This document shows positions 1 through 8,521 of a stretch of 64,000 nt of DNA, in pieces (position 1 is the stretch's first letter; the number at the start of each line of letters is the position of its first letter). Location of the stretch: assembly GCA_036172665.1 (NCBI GenBank), contig CM069874.1:51566707-51630706 (forward strand), read 5' to 3'. The notes below the pieces were generated by a model. The model did no database searches and was not told the DNA's origin. It saw nothing but the letters and a program-made list of their open reading frames with translations. This DNA is from Prosopocoilus inquinatus. Lineage: Eukaryota > Arthropoda > Insecta > Coleoptera > Lucanidae. The position numbers and the translations under genes were made by a program.

Positions 1-795
1 AAGAAATTGTAAGTTCAGTAAAGCTCACTATTAATAATACACTAATACCTGTAGTAAAGGAAGTGAAAAATTTAGGGATAATTATTGATCAATCATTACG
101 ATCATTACAATCATATTTCGAAGTGCATTCAAAAAGCATATTATGCTCTCAAATTATTATATCCGCATAGACTGATTCTTAATACTGAGACAGAGAAAAT
201 GTTATGTGAATCTCTTGTAATATCACCTTGTTTGGATTGTCATGATAAGAAACGTAAGCAATTGATACAAAATTCATGCTTACGCTTTATCTACGGAATT
301 CGGAAATATAAACACGTAACATATAAACTTAAAGATGTAGAACAGATAAAACAGCGAAATCCTACGATCGCTTTTTGACCTGACATTGCAGTAGGATAGA
401 CAAATTGAAGCGGGATTTGCTCCTAATAAGTCCCCCATGCAAGGCGCCCATGTTTGCTGTCAAAAACGATTTGCAACAAAATTTTTAAAGACGTAGGGTG
501 GTTAAACATGGAAAATAGAGCAAACCTTCAGACTGTTGTATTTTATCATAAAGTTATAAAAACTGAATTTCCGCCGTATCTAACTGCTAAAATAAAATAT
601 AGAACTGATGTTCATAATTTAAACGTCAGGTATCGAGGAAAAATCTCGCCTCCTCTTCATCGAACTGTACTCTTTGAAAAGAGCTTCTCATTCAATATTT
701 ATCTCACTTACAACTTGTTACCTGATTATATCAAAAAATTTAGTATAATAGTCTTCAGATCGAAATTAAAAAAAATGTTATTGGAGAAGAGCTAA
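1..795 (+). pseudogene. 3' end of a Jockey/CR1-type LINE reverse transcriptase ORF, split by a small insertion
   Basis: This is the C-terminal part of a non-LTR retrotransposon ORF2, downstream of the catalytic RT motifs. Seen: an NLGIIID segment near 70-90; after a frameshift, HISKCIQKAYYALKLLYP and LIQNSCLRFIYGIRKYKH up to about 340; then from 487 DVGWLNMENRANLQ and PPLHRTVLFEKSFSFNIYL to a stop at 793-795. This order is typical of the post-RT region of Jockey-group LINEs. The coding sequence is interrupted at 341-486 by an unrelated repeat flanked by a near-perfect 10-bp duplication, and reading resumes exactly after the second copy. The element is dead (frameshift, insertion) and its 5' part lies outside the window. 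Clade assignment within the LINEs is tentative. Confidence 0.8.
341..486. mobile_element. Short foldback copy of the hammerhead (retrozyme-like) repeat family, copy C
   Basis: A 146-bp insertion in the LINE ORF. The direct repeats AAAGATGTAG (331-340) and AAAGACGTAG (487-496) are a target-site duplication with one mismatch. The left portion matches the module at 3165-3290 (seen as CTTTTTGACC..GACATTGCAG and TCCCCCATGCAAGGCG). The right end (about 460-486) is the reverse complement of the start of the other module (AAAACGATTTGC..). It is therefore inverted like the larger copies and ends at the same two termini, but the hammerhead segment is missing. The boundaries are firm because the LINE reading frame resumes across them. 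Confidence 0.75.
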
Positions 796-1075
796 ACAGG
801 GTTCGTGCTGTCGGGTGAGACAAGTGCATTTCCTTTTCTCTTGATTTTCTTTTTCTTTAATTGTGTATAAATCGTTATTCGTGTAAGCCGCGTTGATTAT
901 ATGTTGATTATATGTTCGTTGATTATTTGTTTAAAATGCTTTAAAGTACTTCAAGGTGGTACGGTAGAGCAGAGATGCCACCTCGTGATATCCATTGACA
1001 CTGTATGCATGTATGATTTGTGTGCTGTAAACTGTACTAAAATGGAAATAAACAATTTATTATTATTATTATTAT
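796..1075 (+). other. LINE 3' untranslated region with poly(A) signal and TTA-repeat tail
   Basis: Non-coding 3' end of the LINE above. An AATAAA signal lies at 1047-1052 and the element ends in a TTA microsatellite at about 1056-1075. Simple-repeat tails are usual for Jockey/I-type LINEs. No gene is seen here. Confidence 0.6.
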
Positions 1076-2973
1076 AAAGCGCCGAGAAGCTGAGTGCGGC
1101 AACAAAGCCGATGCACACACGCAAAAACAATTTCTAAACGTTGGGCAATCAGAAATAAATGCGAGCCCGAGGGAATATACATGCGTTCCTTGAAAGCGTT
1201 TTCAATACAGTAATTCGTTACAAAAGTGGTAAATGGGTTGTAACTGATATGTTTTTATTAAATTGATTTACTTTATACAATAACATTTTTAGTAAAATTG
1301 AAAATTAGAAAAATAGAGATTAAAAGTTACGTTTTTGTGAAAATTCTCCTCCCCGAAATATGAAAAATGAACTACAATTGCAAAAATGATTCTCGGCATA
1401 GTACGAGATAATAAAGTAAAACCAGCCGTGCCCCTAAATATAGAAAGGAAGGGTTTGCACGAATTGAAAACATCGTGACATCAGGAGGAACCAACCGCAT
1501 TTCAGATGATGTCAAAAAAAAAACAATGAAGTTAAACGTCAAGAGTGAAACCAAATTAATCTTTCAGTCGAAACATTAACTTCCAAAAAACTCTAATGCG
1601 AAATAAACCAACGGTCCAGTTTCTTTTCAAATCCAAAGTGACGAACGAGTTTGAAATTCCTCTCGAACGGAAGCTTCTTTTAATGTAATTGAATTAGTCG
1701 AGTTTGGGGCGATAATCAACACGACTCCCAAGATTCTTGAAAAAATAATTGGTGAAATCTACAACTTCTTAAAACCACTTTTGTAGGTTTATAGGCAATC
1801 CTCTGCTCCCTCCGACCCTGTATTGTAACTCGGGGTCTCTTTTTATCCTATTCTTAACTTAGTTCTTAACCATTAACTTCAAAGGGTGGTCCTTTGTCTT
1901 TCGTTCACCTTCATCTCTTATTGTCTCTTTCTTCCTCATGCCGGCGTCCTCTCTTGTACATTCATCTGAATCTTGGGAAGATCTTTTTGGGTCGAATCCC
2001 CATTCGAACGGTGATCTCTTTTCTCGATCTACGAATCCTTTTCTTTTTTTCTTGGACAGCGAAACTTGGATCATCTTTTTGGGATGTCAAGGTCTTTTTT
2101 AAAATTTTTTTGTAGGTCTGGTTTCCTTTTTAGTATAAAGTGAAGATCGTGTTTGAAATAGTTCTTCTTCTACTTTCATTTAGGGTTTGCTCGGATTTGG
2201 CGGTCACTACATTTTCCACGTCATTTCAAAAAAGAAAAAAAAATGACGACAGCTGTAACTTCTTAAACTTCCTTTTCCTAACAATAAGTCAAAACCTAGT
2301 TTCTAAATTGAGAAGAAGAAAAAAGACGGTTTTCCTCCACGTTCGCTGGTCGCCTCGAGCATCAACAACCATCTACTCACTACCACTATCGGTATAAACG
2401 AGTTTTCTTATTGGAGGAAGGTGTCATCTGATTGGTTGATGATGTTCGGCGACGGTCGTAAGCGACTGGTAAACGAGCACAATAAAAAAAATAGATTTGT
2501 TAAAACATAGTTCATTGATAATTTTGTAAAAATAATTGCATGACTCCAGTTGTCTCTTATATTTTGAATTGAAAACGTTGACAGAAAAAAAGAAAATCAA
2601 CTCTGAATCAATTAAGGCTTAAGAGCCAGAAGTAAGTACTAGCTACATACTACTGAACTTCTGGAAAAAGCGAAACGTCGATTAATTAACGATTTAAAAA
2701 TCTGCAGAAGAATGTAATTTAGGTAATATTTCTAATTCTTATTATAGTATAAATTTTAAAAGAAAATAAAAACCTAAATCTAAAAGTTATTCAAGTTAAA
2801 AGGTTTAGACTGAGAAAAATATTTTCTAATAATTAGAAATTGCTGTGCGGAATAAAAATTAGCTGTTGATCATTCAATCGGTTACGGATCAGTTTGCCAA
2901 ACTAGATAATAAAAAATTGCAACTGGAATATTTAAAACGCTTCACAAATGTCTAAGAAATGTAGGTTCTTTAC
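1076..2973. other. No gene recognised
   Basis: AT-rich sequence with short open frames only, none with a recognisable domain. The stretch 1085-1190 resembles 3975-4085 loosely (shared AATAAATGCGAG and nearby blocks), suggesting an old dispersed repeat. The segment 1800-2440 is somewhat pyrimidine-rich on the plus strand. Nothing else can be supported. Confidence 0.4.
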
Positions 2974-2985
2974 TGTAAATTTATT

Positions 2986-3512
2986 TTAGAAAAATTTTGT
3001 GCAAATCGTTTTTGATTGCAGTGAGAACCTCGAGCAGCCTCTGGACAGCTGTTTCAGCCCTGCTTGGGGCTTCTTCAGCAGAAACGTAGCTCGACATTCC
3101 CATTGCAGACCAAAAACGACTTGCCCAATTTATTCGCAAATGCGATGTAAGAATGATGAATATAAAATAGCGACATCTTACTATCGCTTTTTGACCTAAC
3201 ATTGCAGTAGGATAGACAAATTGAAGCGGGATTTGCTCCTAATGAGTCCCCCATGCAAGGCGGCCATGCTTGCTGTCAAAGCATAATGAAAGATTTTAGA
3301 AAAATTTTTGTGCAAATCGTTTTTGATTGCAGTGAGAACCTCGAGCAGCTGCTCGAGGTTTGCACAAAATTTTTCTAAAACTTTCATTATGCTTTGACAG
3401 CAAGCATGGCCGCCTTGCATGGGGGACTCATTAGGAGCAAATCCCGCCTCAATTTGTCTATCCTACTGCAATGTTAGGTCAAAAAGCGATAGTAAGATGT
3501 CGCTATTTTATA
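2986..3512. mobile_element. Foldback hammerhead (retrozyme-like) element, copy A
   Basis: A 527-bp element flanked by a perfect 12-bp direct repeat TGTAAATTTATT at 2974-2985 and 3513-3524. The left arm, read on the minus strand, holds the hammerhead module (2986-3162), then the second module (3165-3296), then part of the hammerhead module again. The right arm from about 3349 is the inverted copy of the second module. The centre is a perfect 24-bp palindrome at 3337-3360 built around CTCGAGCAGCTGCTCGAG. Relative to the left arm, the right arm has lost about 20 bp next to the centre. No open reading frame of interest is present, so it must be mobilised in trans. A Foldback-type DNA transposon is the alternative, but the 12-bp duplication and the ribozyme favour a retroelement. 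Confidence 0.75.
3030..3094 (-). ncRNA. Hammerhead ribozyme, type I, in copy A
   Basis: Read on the minus strand this 65-nt segment is identical to the plus-strand segment at 4904-4968. It holds outer stem I, an internal loop, inner stem I, the core CTGAAGA, a 5-bp stem II (AGCCC/GGGCT), GAAA, a self-complementary stem III (ACAGCTGT), the cleavage C, and the return strand of stem I. The predicted scission lies 3' of the C in AGCTGTC. The short palindromic stem III is typical of the dimer-acting hammerheads of animal retrozymes and Penelope-like elements. Activity is inferred from the fold only. Confidence 0.8.
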
Positions 3513-3524
3513 TGTAAATTTATT

Positions 3525-4104
3525 GATAAATCGCTTTTTTGGAAACAAGAAAAAAATATTTTCTATTGCATTTTCAATAATATTTTAATCATTAATCCAA
3601 ACTATTCTATTGTATTCAATAAAAAAATAGACGATGGCGGAAATTTTATGACTGTCTCAACATTGTGGATCTTTACGAAATAGATGAAATGCGCTTGCAA
3701 ACGTTTACAAAAGATGAAGCAATTATCTAAAAATAGAATCTGCGAATGATATTTTTTTTATTTAAAACCACAAAAGAGTGTCAACGCTTTGAGAATTTTA
3801 CACTATTTTATGGCCGGAGTATTTTAAAATGAATGCAAAGAAAGTGACTTTACTGTGATAAAAAAGCAGTTTCTTTGCCGTCGTCTTCTTCATCTCACGC
3901 TTTCTATTTTAACTCAGACGCTTTTTTTGCATTCATTATAAAATATGACCGGAGTATTTTTTTTATCATAATAAAATCCGACGAAATAGCTGCGGCAGGA
4001 AGCGTTTTACACACAAAAGAATTTCTTACAGTGGTGTAATCGGGAATAAATGCGAGTTAAACTTAATGTACAGGTTGTTTCTTGAAAAGTGGTTTTCACA
4101 CCGT
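3525..4104. other. No gene; one MITE-like inverted pair
   Basis: Around 3810-3840 and 3920-3960 lie inverted blocks (TTTAAAATGAATGCAAAG on one side, CATTCATTATAAAATATG on the other). Both are next to a CCGGAGTATTTT motif and look like a short, eroded MITE of about 150 bp. A related half copy occurs near 35940-35985. No coding sequence is recognised. Confidence 0.4.
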
Positions 4105-4182
4105 TAAAAGACAGTGAGCCTTTGCAGACGATCTAATTATATGTACACCAGGACAAAAAGACTTAAAAATTCAATATTGAAT
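4105..4182 (+). pseudogene. Fragment of a LINE reverse transcriptase around the FADD box (left of insertion)
   Basis: Translating 4117 onward gives TVKRQ, a stop, then AFADDLIICTPGQKDLKIQY. FADD is the catalytic motif C of the reverse transcriptase. A stop codon follows just before the 13-bp duplication at 4183-4195. The rest of the same LINE resumes at 5028. Only the small segment up to the retrozyme insertion is preserved here, and the upstream RT is not recognisable. Confidence 0.65.
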
Positions 4183-4380
4183 TATAAAAAGAGGATGAAC
4201 ATATAAAATAGCGACATCTTACTATCGCTTTTTGACCTAACATTGCAGTAGGATAGACAAATTGAAGCGGGATTTGCTCCTAATGAGTCCCCCATGCAAG
4301 GCGGCCATGCTTGCTGTCAAAGCATAATGAAAGATTTTAGAAAAATTTTGTGCAAATCGTTTTTGATTGCAGTGAGAACC

Positions 4381-4445
4381 TCGAGCAGCCTCTGGACAGC
4401 TGTTTCAGCCCTGCTTGGGGCTTCTTCAGCAGAAACGTAGCTCGA
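4381..4445 (-). ncRNA. Hammerhead ribozyme, type I, left arm of copy B
   Basis: Exact reverse complement of 4904-4968. The predicted cleavage is between 4395 (the C17 equivalent on the minus strand) and 4394. All three complete hammerheads of this family in the window agree over 65 of 65 positions, while the surrounding arms have small differences. That suggests recent copying or constraint. Confidence 0.8.
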
Positions 4446-4903
4446 CATTCCCATTGCAGACCAAAAACGACTTGCCCAATTTATTCCCAAATGCGGTGTA
4501 AGAATGATGAACATATAAAATAGCGACATCTTACTATCGCTTTTTGACCTAACATTGCAGTAGGATACACAAATTGAAGCGGGATTTGCTCCTAATGAGT
4601 CCCCCATGCAAGGCGGCCCCAAGCAGGGCTGAAACAGCTGTCCAGAGGCTGCTCGAGGTTCTCACTGCAATCAAAAACGATTTGCACAAATTTTTTCTAA
4701 AATCTTTCATTATGCTTTGACAGCAAGCATGGCCGCCTTGCATGGGGGACTCATTAGGAGCAAATCCCGCTTCAATTTGTCTATCCTACTGCAATGTTAG
4801 GTCAAAAAGCGATAGTAAGATGTCGCTATTTTATATGTTCATCATTCTTACACCGCATTTGCGAATAAATTGGGCAAGTCGTTTTTGGTCTGCAGTGGGA
4901 ATG

Positions 4904-4968
4904 TCGAGCTACGTTTCTGCTGAAGAAGCCCCAAGCAGGGCTGAAACAGCTGTCCAGAGGCTGCTCGA
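4904..4968 (+). ncRNA. Hammerhead ribozyme, type I, right arm of copy B
   Basis: Fold seen directly. Outer stem I is TCGAGC (4904-4909) with GCTCGA (4963-4968), separated by an internal loop TACG/CT. Inner stem I is TTTCTG (4914-4919) with CAGAGG (4955-4960), four Watson-Crick plus two G-U pairs. The core is CTGAAGA (4920-4926). Stem II is AGCCC (4927-4931) with GGGCT (4938-4942) and loop CAAGCA. GAAA is 4943-4946. Stem III is the palindrome ACAGCTGT (4946-4953). C17 is 4954, so cleavage is predicted between 4954 and 4955. All invariant core positions are present. The 10.1/11.1 pair is A-U rather than the usual G-C, which may lower activity. Confidence 0.85.
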
Positions 4969-5027
4969 GGTTCTCACTGCAATCAAAAACGATTTGCACA
5001 AAATTTTTCTAAAATATAAAAAGAGGA

Positions 5028-5600
5028 ATTAATGATGAAGAATATGAAAATATATACAACGAAGACTAAGATATTGGCAAAAAATGAAGAGAAAATAAAC
5101 AAGTAGAGCTGGAAATAAATCAAGAAAAAATTGAGCAAGTAGACATATTCAGATATCTACATAAAATGGCAAAGAAGACACCGATATAAACGACAGAATT
5201 AATATGTATCATTCGTTATTTACAGCGTTTCTAGGAAAGGCTAAAATGACCCTATATAAAACTGTGTATTAGACCGATATTGACCTACGGATGAGAAGGT
5301 CGGTACTGTTCACTAGGATACAATTACCGTACAATGAACGAGTCAATAAGAGAAGAATTGCAAGTGGAGCCAATATTGGTTAGAATTAGAAAAACAAAAA
5401 CTGAAATGGTCCGGACACCTAACAAGAGTAGAAGATAGTAGACCTACAAAATCCAGATGGAAAGCAAGAGTGAGCATCCGAAGAAGAAGAGGAAGACCTT
5501 CGAAGAGTTGGGTAACAATTTTGGAAAAGAGGGGAGAAACGTGGTAAGAAACGAAGAAGTTGGTAAAAAACAAAAGATAATGGGCAAAGTTTGTCAATGA
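5028..5600 (+). pseudogene. LINE reverse transcriptase C-terminal region (right of insertion)
   Basis: Continuation of the LINE interrupted at 4183. In shifting frames one reads KIYTTKTKILAKNEEKINK, EQVDIFRYL, TLYKTVY followed by PILTYG, and finally LKWSGHLTRVEDSRP with RWKARVSIRRRRGRPSKSW near 5398-5512. That order (thumb region, YG-W-type motif, W-GH motif, RRRGRP-W) is the post-catalytic part of RTE/R1-type LINE ORF2. Several stops and frameshifts show it is dead. No poly(A) or tail repeat marks its 3' end clearly. Confidence 0.7.
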
Positions 5601-5960
5601 AGAAAGATTAACATAAATTAATGTTACCTTACACCTACAGGTGTTAAGGGTCTTGATTAAGTCATTGCTAAATGTTTAGAAATACAAAAAAATGCTCCTA
5701 TAAATGAGATAATAATAATTTTATAAAAGTATTTTCTAAGAAGTATAAATAAAGCGTAATATCTTCAAAATTATTGGACATAGGGAACTTTCATTATACT
5801 CACCTTAAATAAACCTATTACTAAATAATAAATAAATATAATAAAAAAACTTAAACTTGGCATAAAATATTCAACAAGGTTACATGTCGTACACACAAAC
5901 AGCGACATCTAGCATATTTCAAAATAATTTTAAATTATGGGGAGCTGAAAAATTGAAACT
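5601..5960. other. No gene recognised
   Basis: AT-rich filler between the LINE relic and the mariner-like element, possibly including the 3' UTR of the LINE. No motif supported. Confidence 0.35.
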
Positions 5961-5962
5961 TA

Positions 5963-7302
5963 TACCCTGCCTTCAATTGAATTCCTCATTAAAGTAAGTT
6001 GTGATTTTTTTATGAGGTTAGCGACACAATTCTAGAGCAAACAGTTGTCATTAACTGTCAGTACTGATCATAACATCAAATAAAAGCACAACATTAAAGT
6101 TTAAAGTAGATGCTCAAAGTGCTCTCCTTCAGCTTGAATATATAAGCGTACTCTGCGTTTCATGTTTTCAAACCCGTTTGCTAAGTGTTCGGGGGTTATG
6201 TTAGCACACACATCTGTAATGTCCGCACGAAGTTCTTCGATTGTGTGACGCGTAGTTCTAAAAACTGTGTTTTTCATGTGCGGATAAATGAAGTAATCCA
6301 TAATTGTGAAATCCGGAGATCTTGCAGGAAAATTCACAATCCGATTATCGAAAAACTGCTGCAGGCAAGTCATTGTTTGATGAGCTGTGTGGGCAGTAGC
6401 ATTGTCTTGCTGAAAAACCGTTCTGTAAGTTCATCATCATGTAGTTGATTAATGAAAGGTTCTAATAACTCATTTCGGTATCTTTCAGCAGTTACTGAGT
6501 TGTTAAAAAATATTGGTCCGATGATACGCCTTCTTGACACTGCTAGCCAAACACCAATTTTTAATGGATGTAATGGAGTTTCCACAAATTCATGGGGATT
6601 TTCTGCTGACCATATTCTCATATTGTTTATTTAAATACCCTGAGAGATGAAACCAGGCCTCATCGGAAAAGAAACACTTGTCAAGAATGTCGTCGTTGTT
6701 TGAGTTATCAAGAAACCACTGACAATATTCTGTTCTTCTGTGAAAATCTACTGGTCTGAATTCGTGGACTGCTTGAATCTTATATGGATAAAGCTTTAAG
6801 TCTTTTTTAAGAATAATGTGACATGTTCCCACTGATAGCTGAACTTCTTGTGAAAGTTTCGCAATTGATTTCTTGAGAGAGTGTTCCATTCGATCCAGAA
6901 CATCTTCAATGCAGGCTGCAGTCCTTTTCTTAGCTGCTCCGCTCCCTGTTTTGCGACCAAGTGATCCTGTTTCACGAAATTTAAGAACACAAGCATGGAT
7001 ATATTTAACTAGCTGTTCATAAGTAATAGCAAAATTAGGAAACTGCTAACGAAACTTCTGTACACACTGATTAATTGAATAAACTAACTGTCCATTTTCT
7101 ATTCTACCGGTTTGAAAATAACTTTCAACAATAAATATTTTCTGCTGTAATTCTAACATTTTGAATTAATTGAAAATACAAAGAGTCAATTTGACATTTG
7201 TTTAATTAAATAATTGAACGGCTATCAGTGCTGCAAATCTTAGGAGATAAAACAGTGAAATCATAGCCCACTTTAATGAGGAATTCAATTGAAGGCACGG
7301 TA
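5963..7302 (-). mobile_element. Mariner-like (Tc1/mariner superfamily) DNA transposon with 33-bp TIRs
   Basis: A 1340-bp element. The terminal inverted repeats start TACC(C/G)TGCCTTCAATTG at 5963 and end with the complement at 7302; they extend about 33 bp with one mismatch. TA dinucleotides at 5961-5962 and 7303-7304 are the target-site duplication. It contains one transposase relic on the minus strand that fills most of the interior. The well-matched ends suggest moderate age. Confidence 0.85.
6101..7159 (-). pseudogene. Broken mariner-like transposase
   Basis: Reading leftward from the ATG at 7159: MLELQQKIFIVESYFQTG (N-terminal helix-turn-helix region), a stop after VQKFR, then a GSLGRKTGSG linker. 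Next come SDEAWFHLSG (first catalytic Asp), QQDNATAHTAHQT (second Asp) after a frameshift near 6390, and FPARSPDFTIMDYF (third Asp, about 35 residues after the second). The end is EGEHFEHLL and a stop at 6101-6103. Another frameshift lies near 6600-6620. The length of about 350 codons is normal for mariner-type transposases. It is non-functional as it stands. Confidence 0.85.
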
Positions 7303-7304
7303 TA

Positions 7305-7970
7305 ATTCGTATCGCACATAGTAAAACAAATTTTACACTTTTAAATTAAACGTTTTCTATAATTATCCAGTAATGACGACATGACCTGCTCATACAACAC
7401 AATTTATTAGAACAGTAAATTAAATGGAATTTGCAGCGTTATCGATCCGAGGTGCATTGTGTCTTCATAAGTGGTTATATGTGGGCAATAGAATTGGAAG
7501 TAGTCGAAATGAAACGATAAATGTATAAATAAGGGCGATAAGATCAAATCAGCCATAAAAACAATCAGATTGGCAAAGGTTAGGACTGTATAAGAGCCGT
7601 GTTTATAATACTATTGTCCGCTGATGTGACGCCGATGCTGAGATAACCCCGAGTTCCTGACGATCCGGGCATTCTCCCGTGTGCAGGACTACCACCGTTA
7701 GTTGAACAATCAAAATCCACGTTGAAACGTTTTTTTTTTTTTTGGAGCTGGAAGAATCTCCTAAAACATCGGAATTAGAAAGTTCTGTTAATTACAACTC
7801 TTTATTTATTTGTATTCAGACAACGCCCGCTTTATATAGGCCTCATTCATTAGGTGGGAGAATACTCCGACTTGAAAACTGATTCATCTGAAATGCAGTC
7901 TACCTCAGAAATTCACCATTTTAAGTTATCTTTCCGTCCTTATTAGTATGCGGTGTCACCGAATTTACTC
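7305..7970. other. No gene recognised
   Basis: Unassigned sequence of mixed composition, including a run of T at about 7730-7742. Short frames only. Confidence 0.35.
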
Positions 7971-7973
7971 TAA

Positions 7974-8100
7974 GGCCCGGTATTATAAATGAAAGTTAAC
8001 TTTAACTCCCAGTTTATTGCCATAACAGCAGTTGTGTTCACAATTATTACCATGGGAATAAACCAACAGTTAAACTAACTTGCCTTTATAATACCGAGCC
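7974..8100. mobile_element. 127-bp MITE, TAA target (PIF/Harbinger-like), copy 1
   Basis: Terminal inverted repeats GGCCCGGTATTATAAA at 7974 and TTTATAATACCGAGCC ending 8100. TAA flanks both sides (7971-7973, 8101-8103). The interior is nearly palindromic with no coding sequence. A second copy of exactly the same length is at 39879-40005. The 3-bp TWA duplication suggests PIF/Harbinger mobilisation; the superfamily is inferred. Confidence 0.75.
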
Positions 8101-8384
8101 TAAAACGAACAGCCTCCATTCTTACTTGACTTGGTGACAAGTCTGCGCTGGATCTTTCATCAGTTTTTCTCCTCGGCTAGCTACAGCGAGAATGGGGTGG
8201 GTAAAATTATGATGGTAACGTATTCGGGCGCCAGTACGGCGTTCAAGCTGATTGCATAAAAGCACCTCGTCAGCGTCCCTGAACTGACTTAGTGATTGCA
8301 AAAGGTCCCGTAAGCGTACCTCACTCTTCAGCGAAGGTAGAATAGGAACGAGACAATAAATCTACAAAATTTGGGCTTTACTTA

Positions 8385-8518
8385 AAGCGTTTTTCGCTGG
8401 CTGCACCAGTATGCACTGAGTGTATCTCTATCTCGTTTTATTACATAAAGCTGAACCGAGATGGAGATACACTCAGTGCGCACTAAGTCCAAGAAAGTGC
8501 GACCAGTGAAAAACGCTA
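8385..8518. mobile_element. 134-bp MITE with long inverted repeats, TTA flanks
   Basis: The arms AGCGTTTTTCGCTGG (8386 onward) and CCAGTGAAAAACGCT (ending 8517) pair over most of the element, including GAGTGTATCTC with GAGATACACTC. TTA flanks at 8382-8384 and 8519-8521. A related copy, itself interrupted, spans 38189-39545. Confidence 0.65.
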
Positions 8519-8521
8519 TTA

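Larger units (their letters stand above)
4196..5014. mobile_element. Foldback hammerhead (retrozyme-like) element, copy B, inverted partial dimers
   Basis: An 819-bp insertion in a LINE RT ORF, flanked by the perfect 13-bp duplication TATAAAAAGAGGA (4183-4195, 5015-5027). The left arm (4196-4618) is more than one 312-bp monomer on the minus strand; the CATATAAAATAG landmark recurs at 4200 and 4512. The right arm (4619-5014) is the same repeat on the plus strand, with equivalent ribozyme positions 312 bp apart (4642 and 4954). The arms meet abruptly at 4618/4619 inside a GGCC/CCAAGC junction. Sense strands point outward from the centre. Two complete hammerheads (4381-4445 minus, 4904-4968 plus) and one truncated one (about 4619-4656) are present. 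No protein is encoded. Its properties fit a retrozyme: hammerhead, tandem monomer and a duplication of about 12 bp. Confidence 0.8.

Noticed and set aside
3165..3345. CTAATGAGTCCC in the second module as a hammerhead core
   Set aside because: It resembles CTGATGAGTCC, but there is no matching GAAA segment or complementary stems. The real hammerhead lies in the other module.
2986..5014. Overlapping open frames in the foldback copies as a small protein family
   Set aside because: The same peptides appear on both strands because the arms are inverted. They have no start context, domain or conservation beyond the DNA repeat itself.
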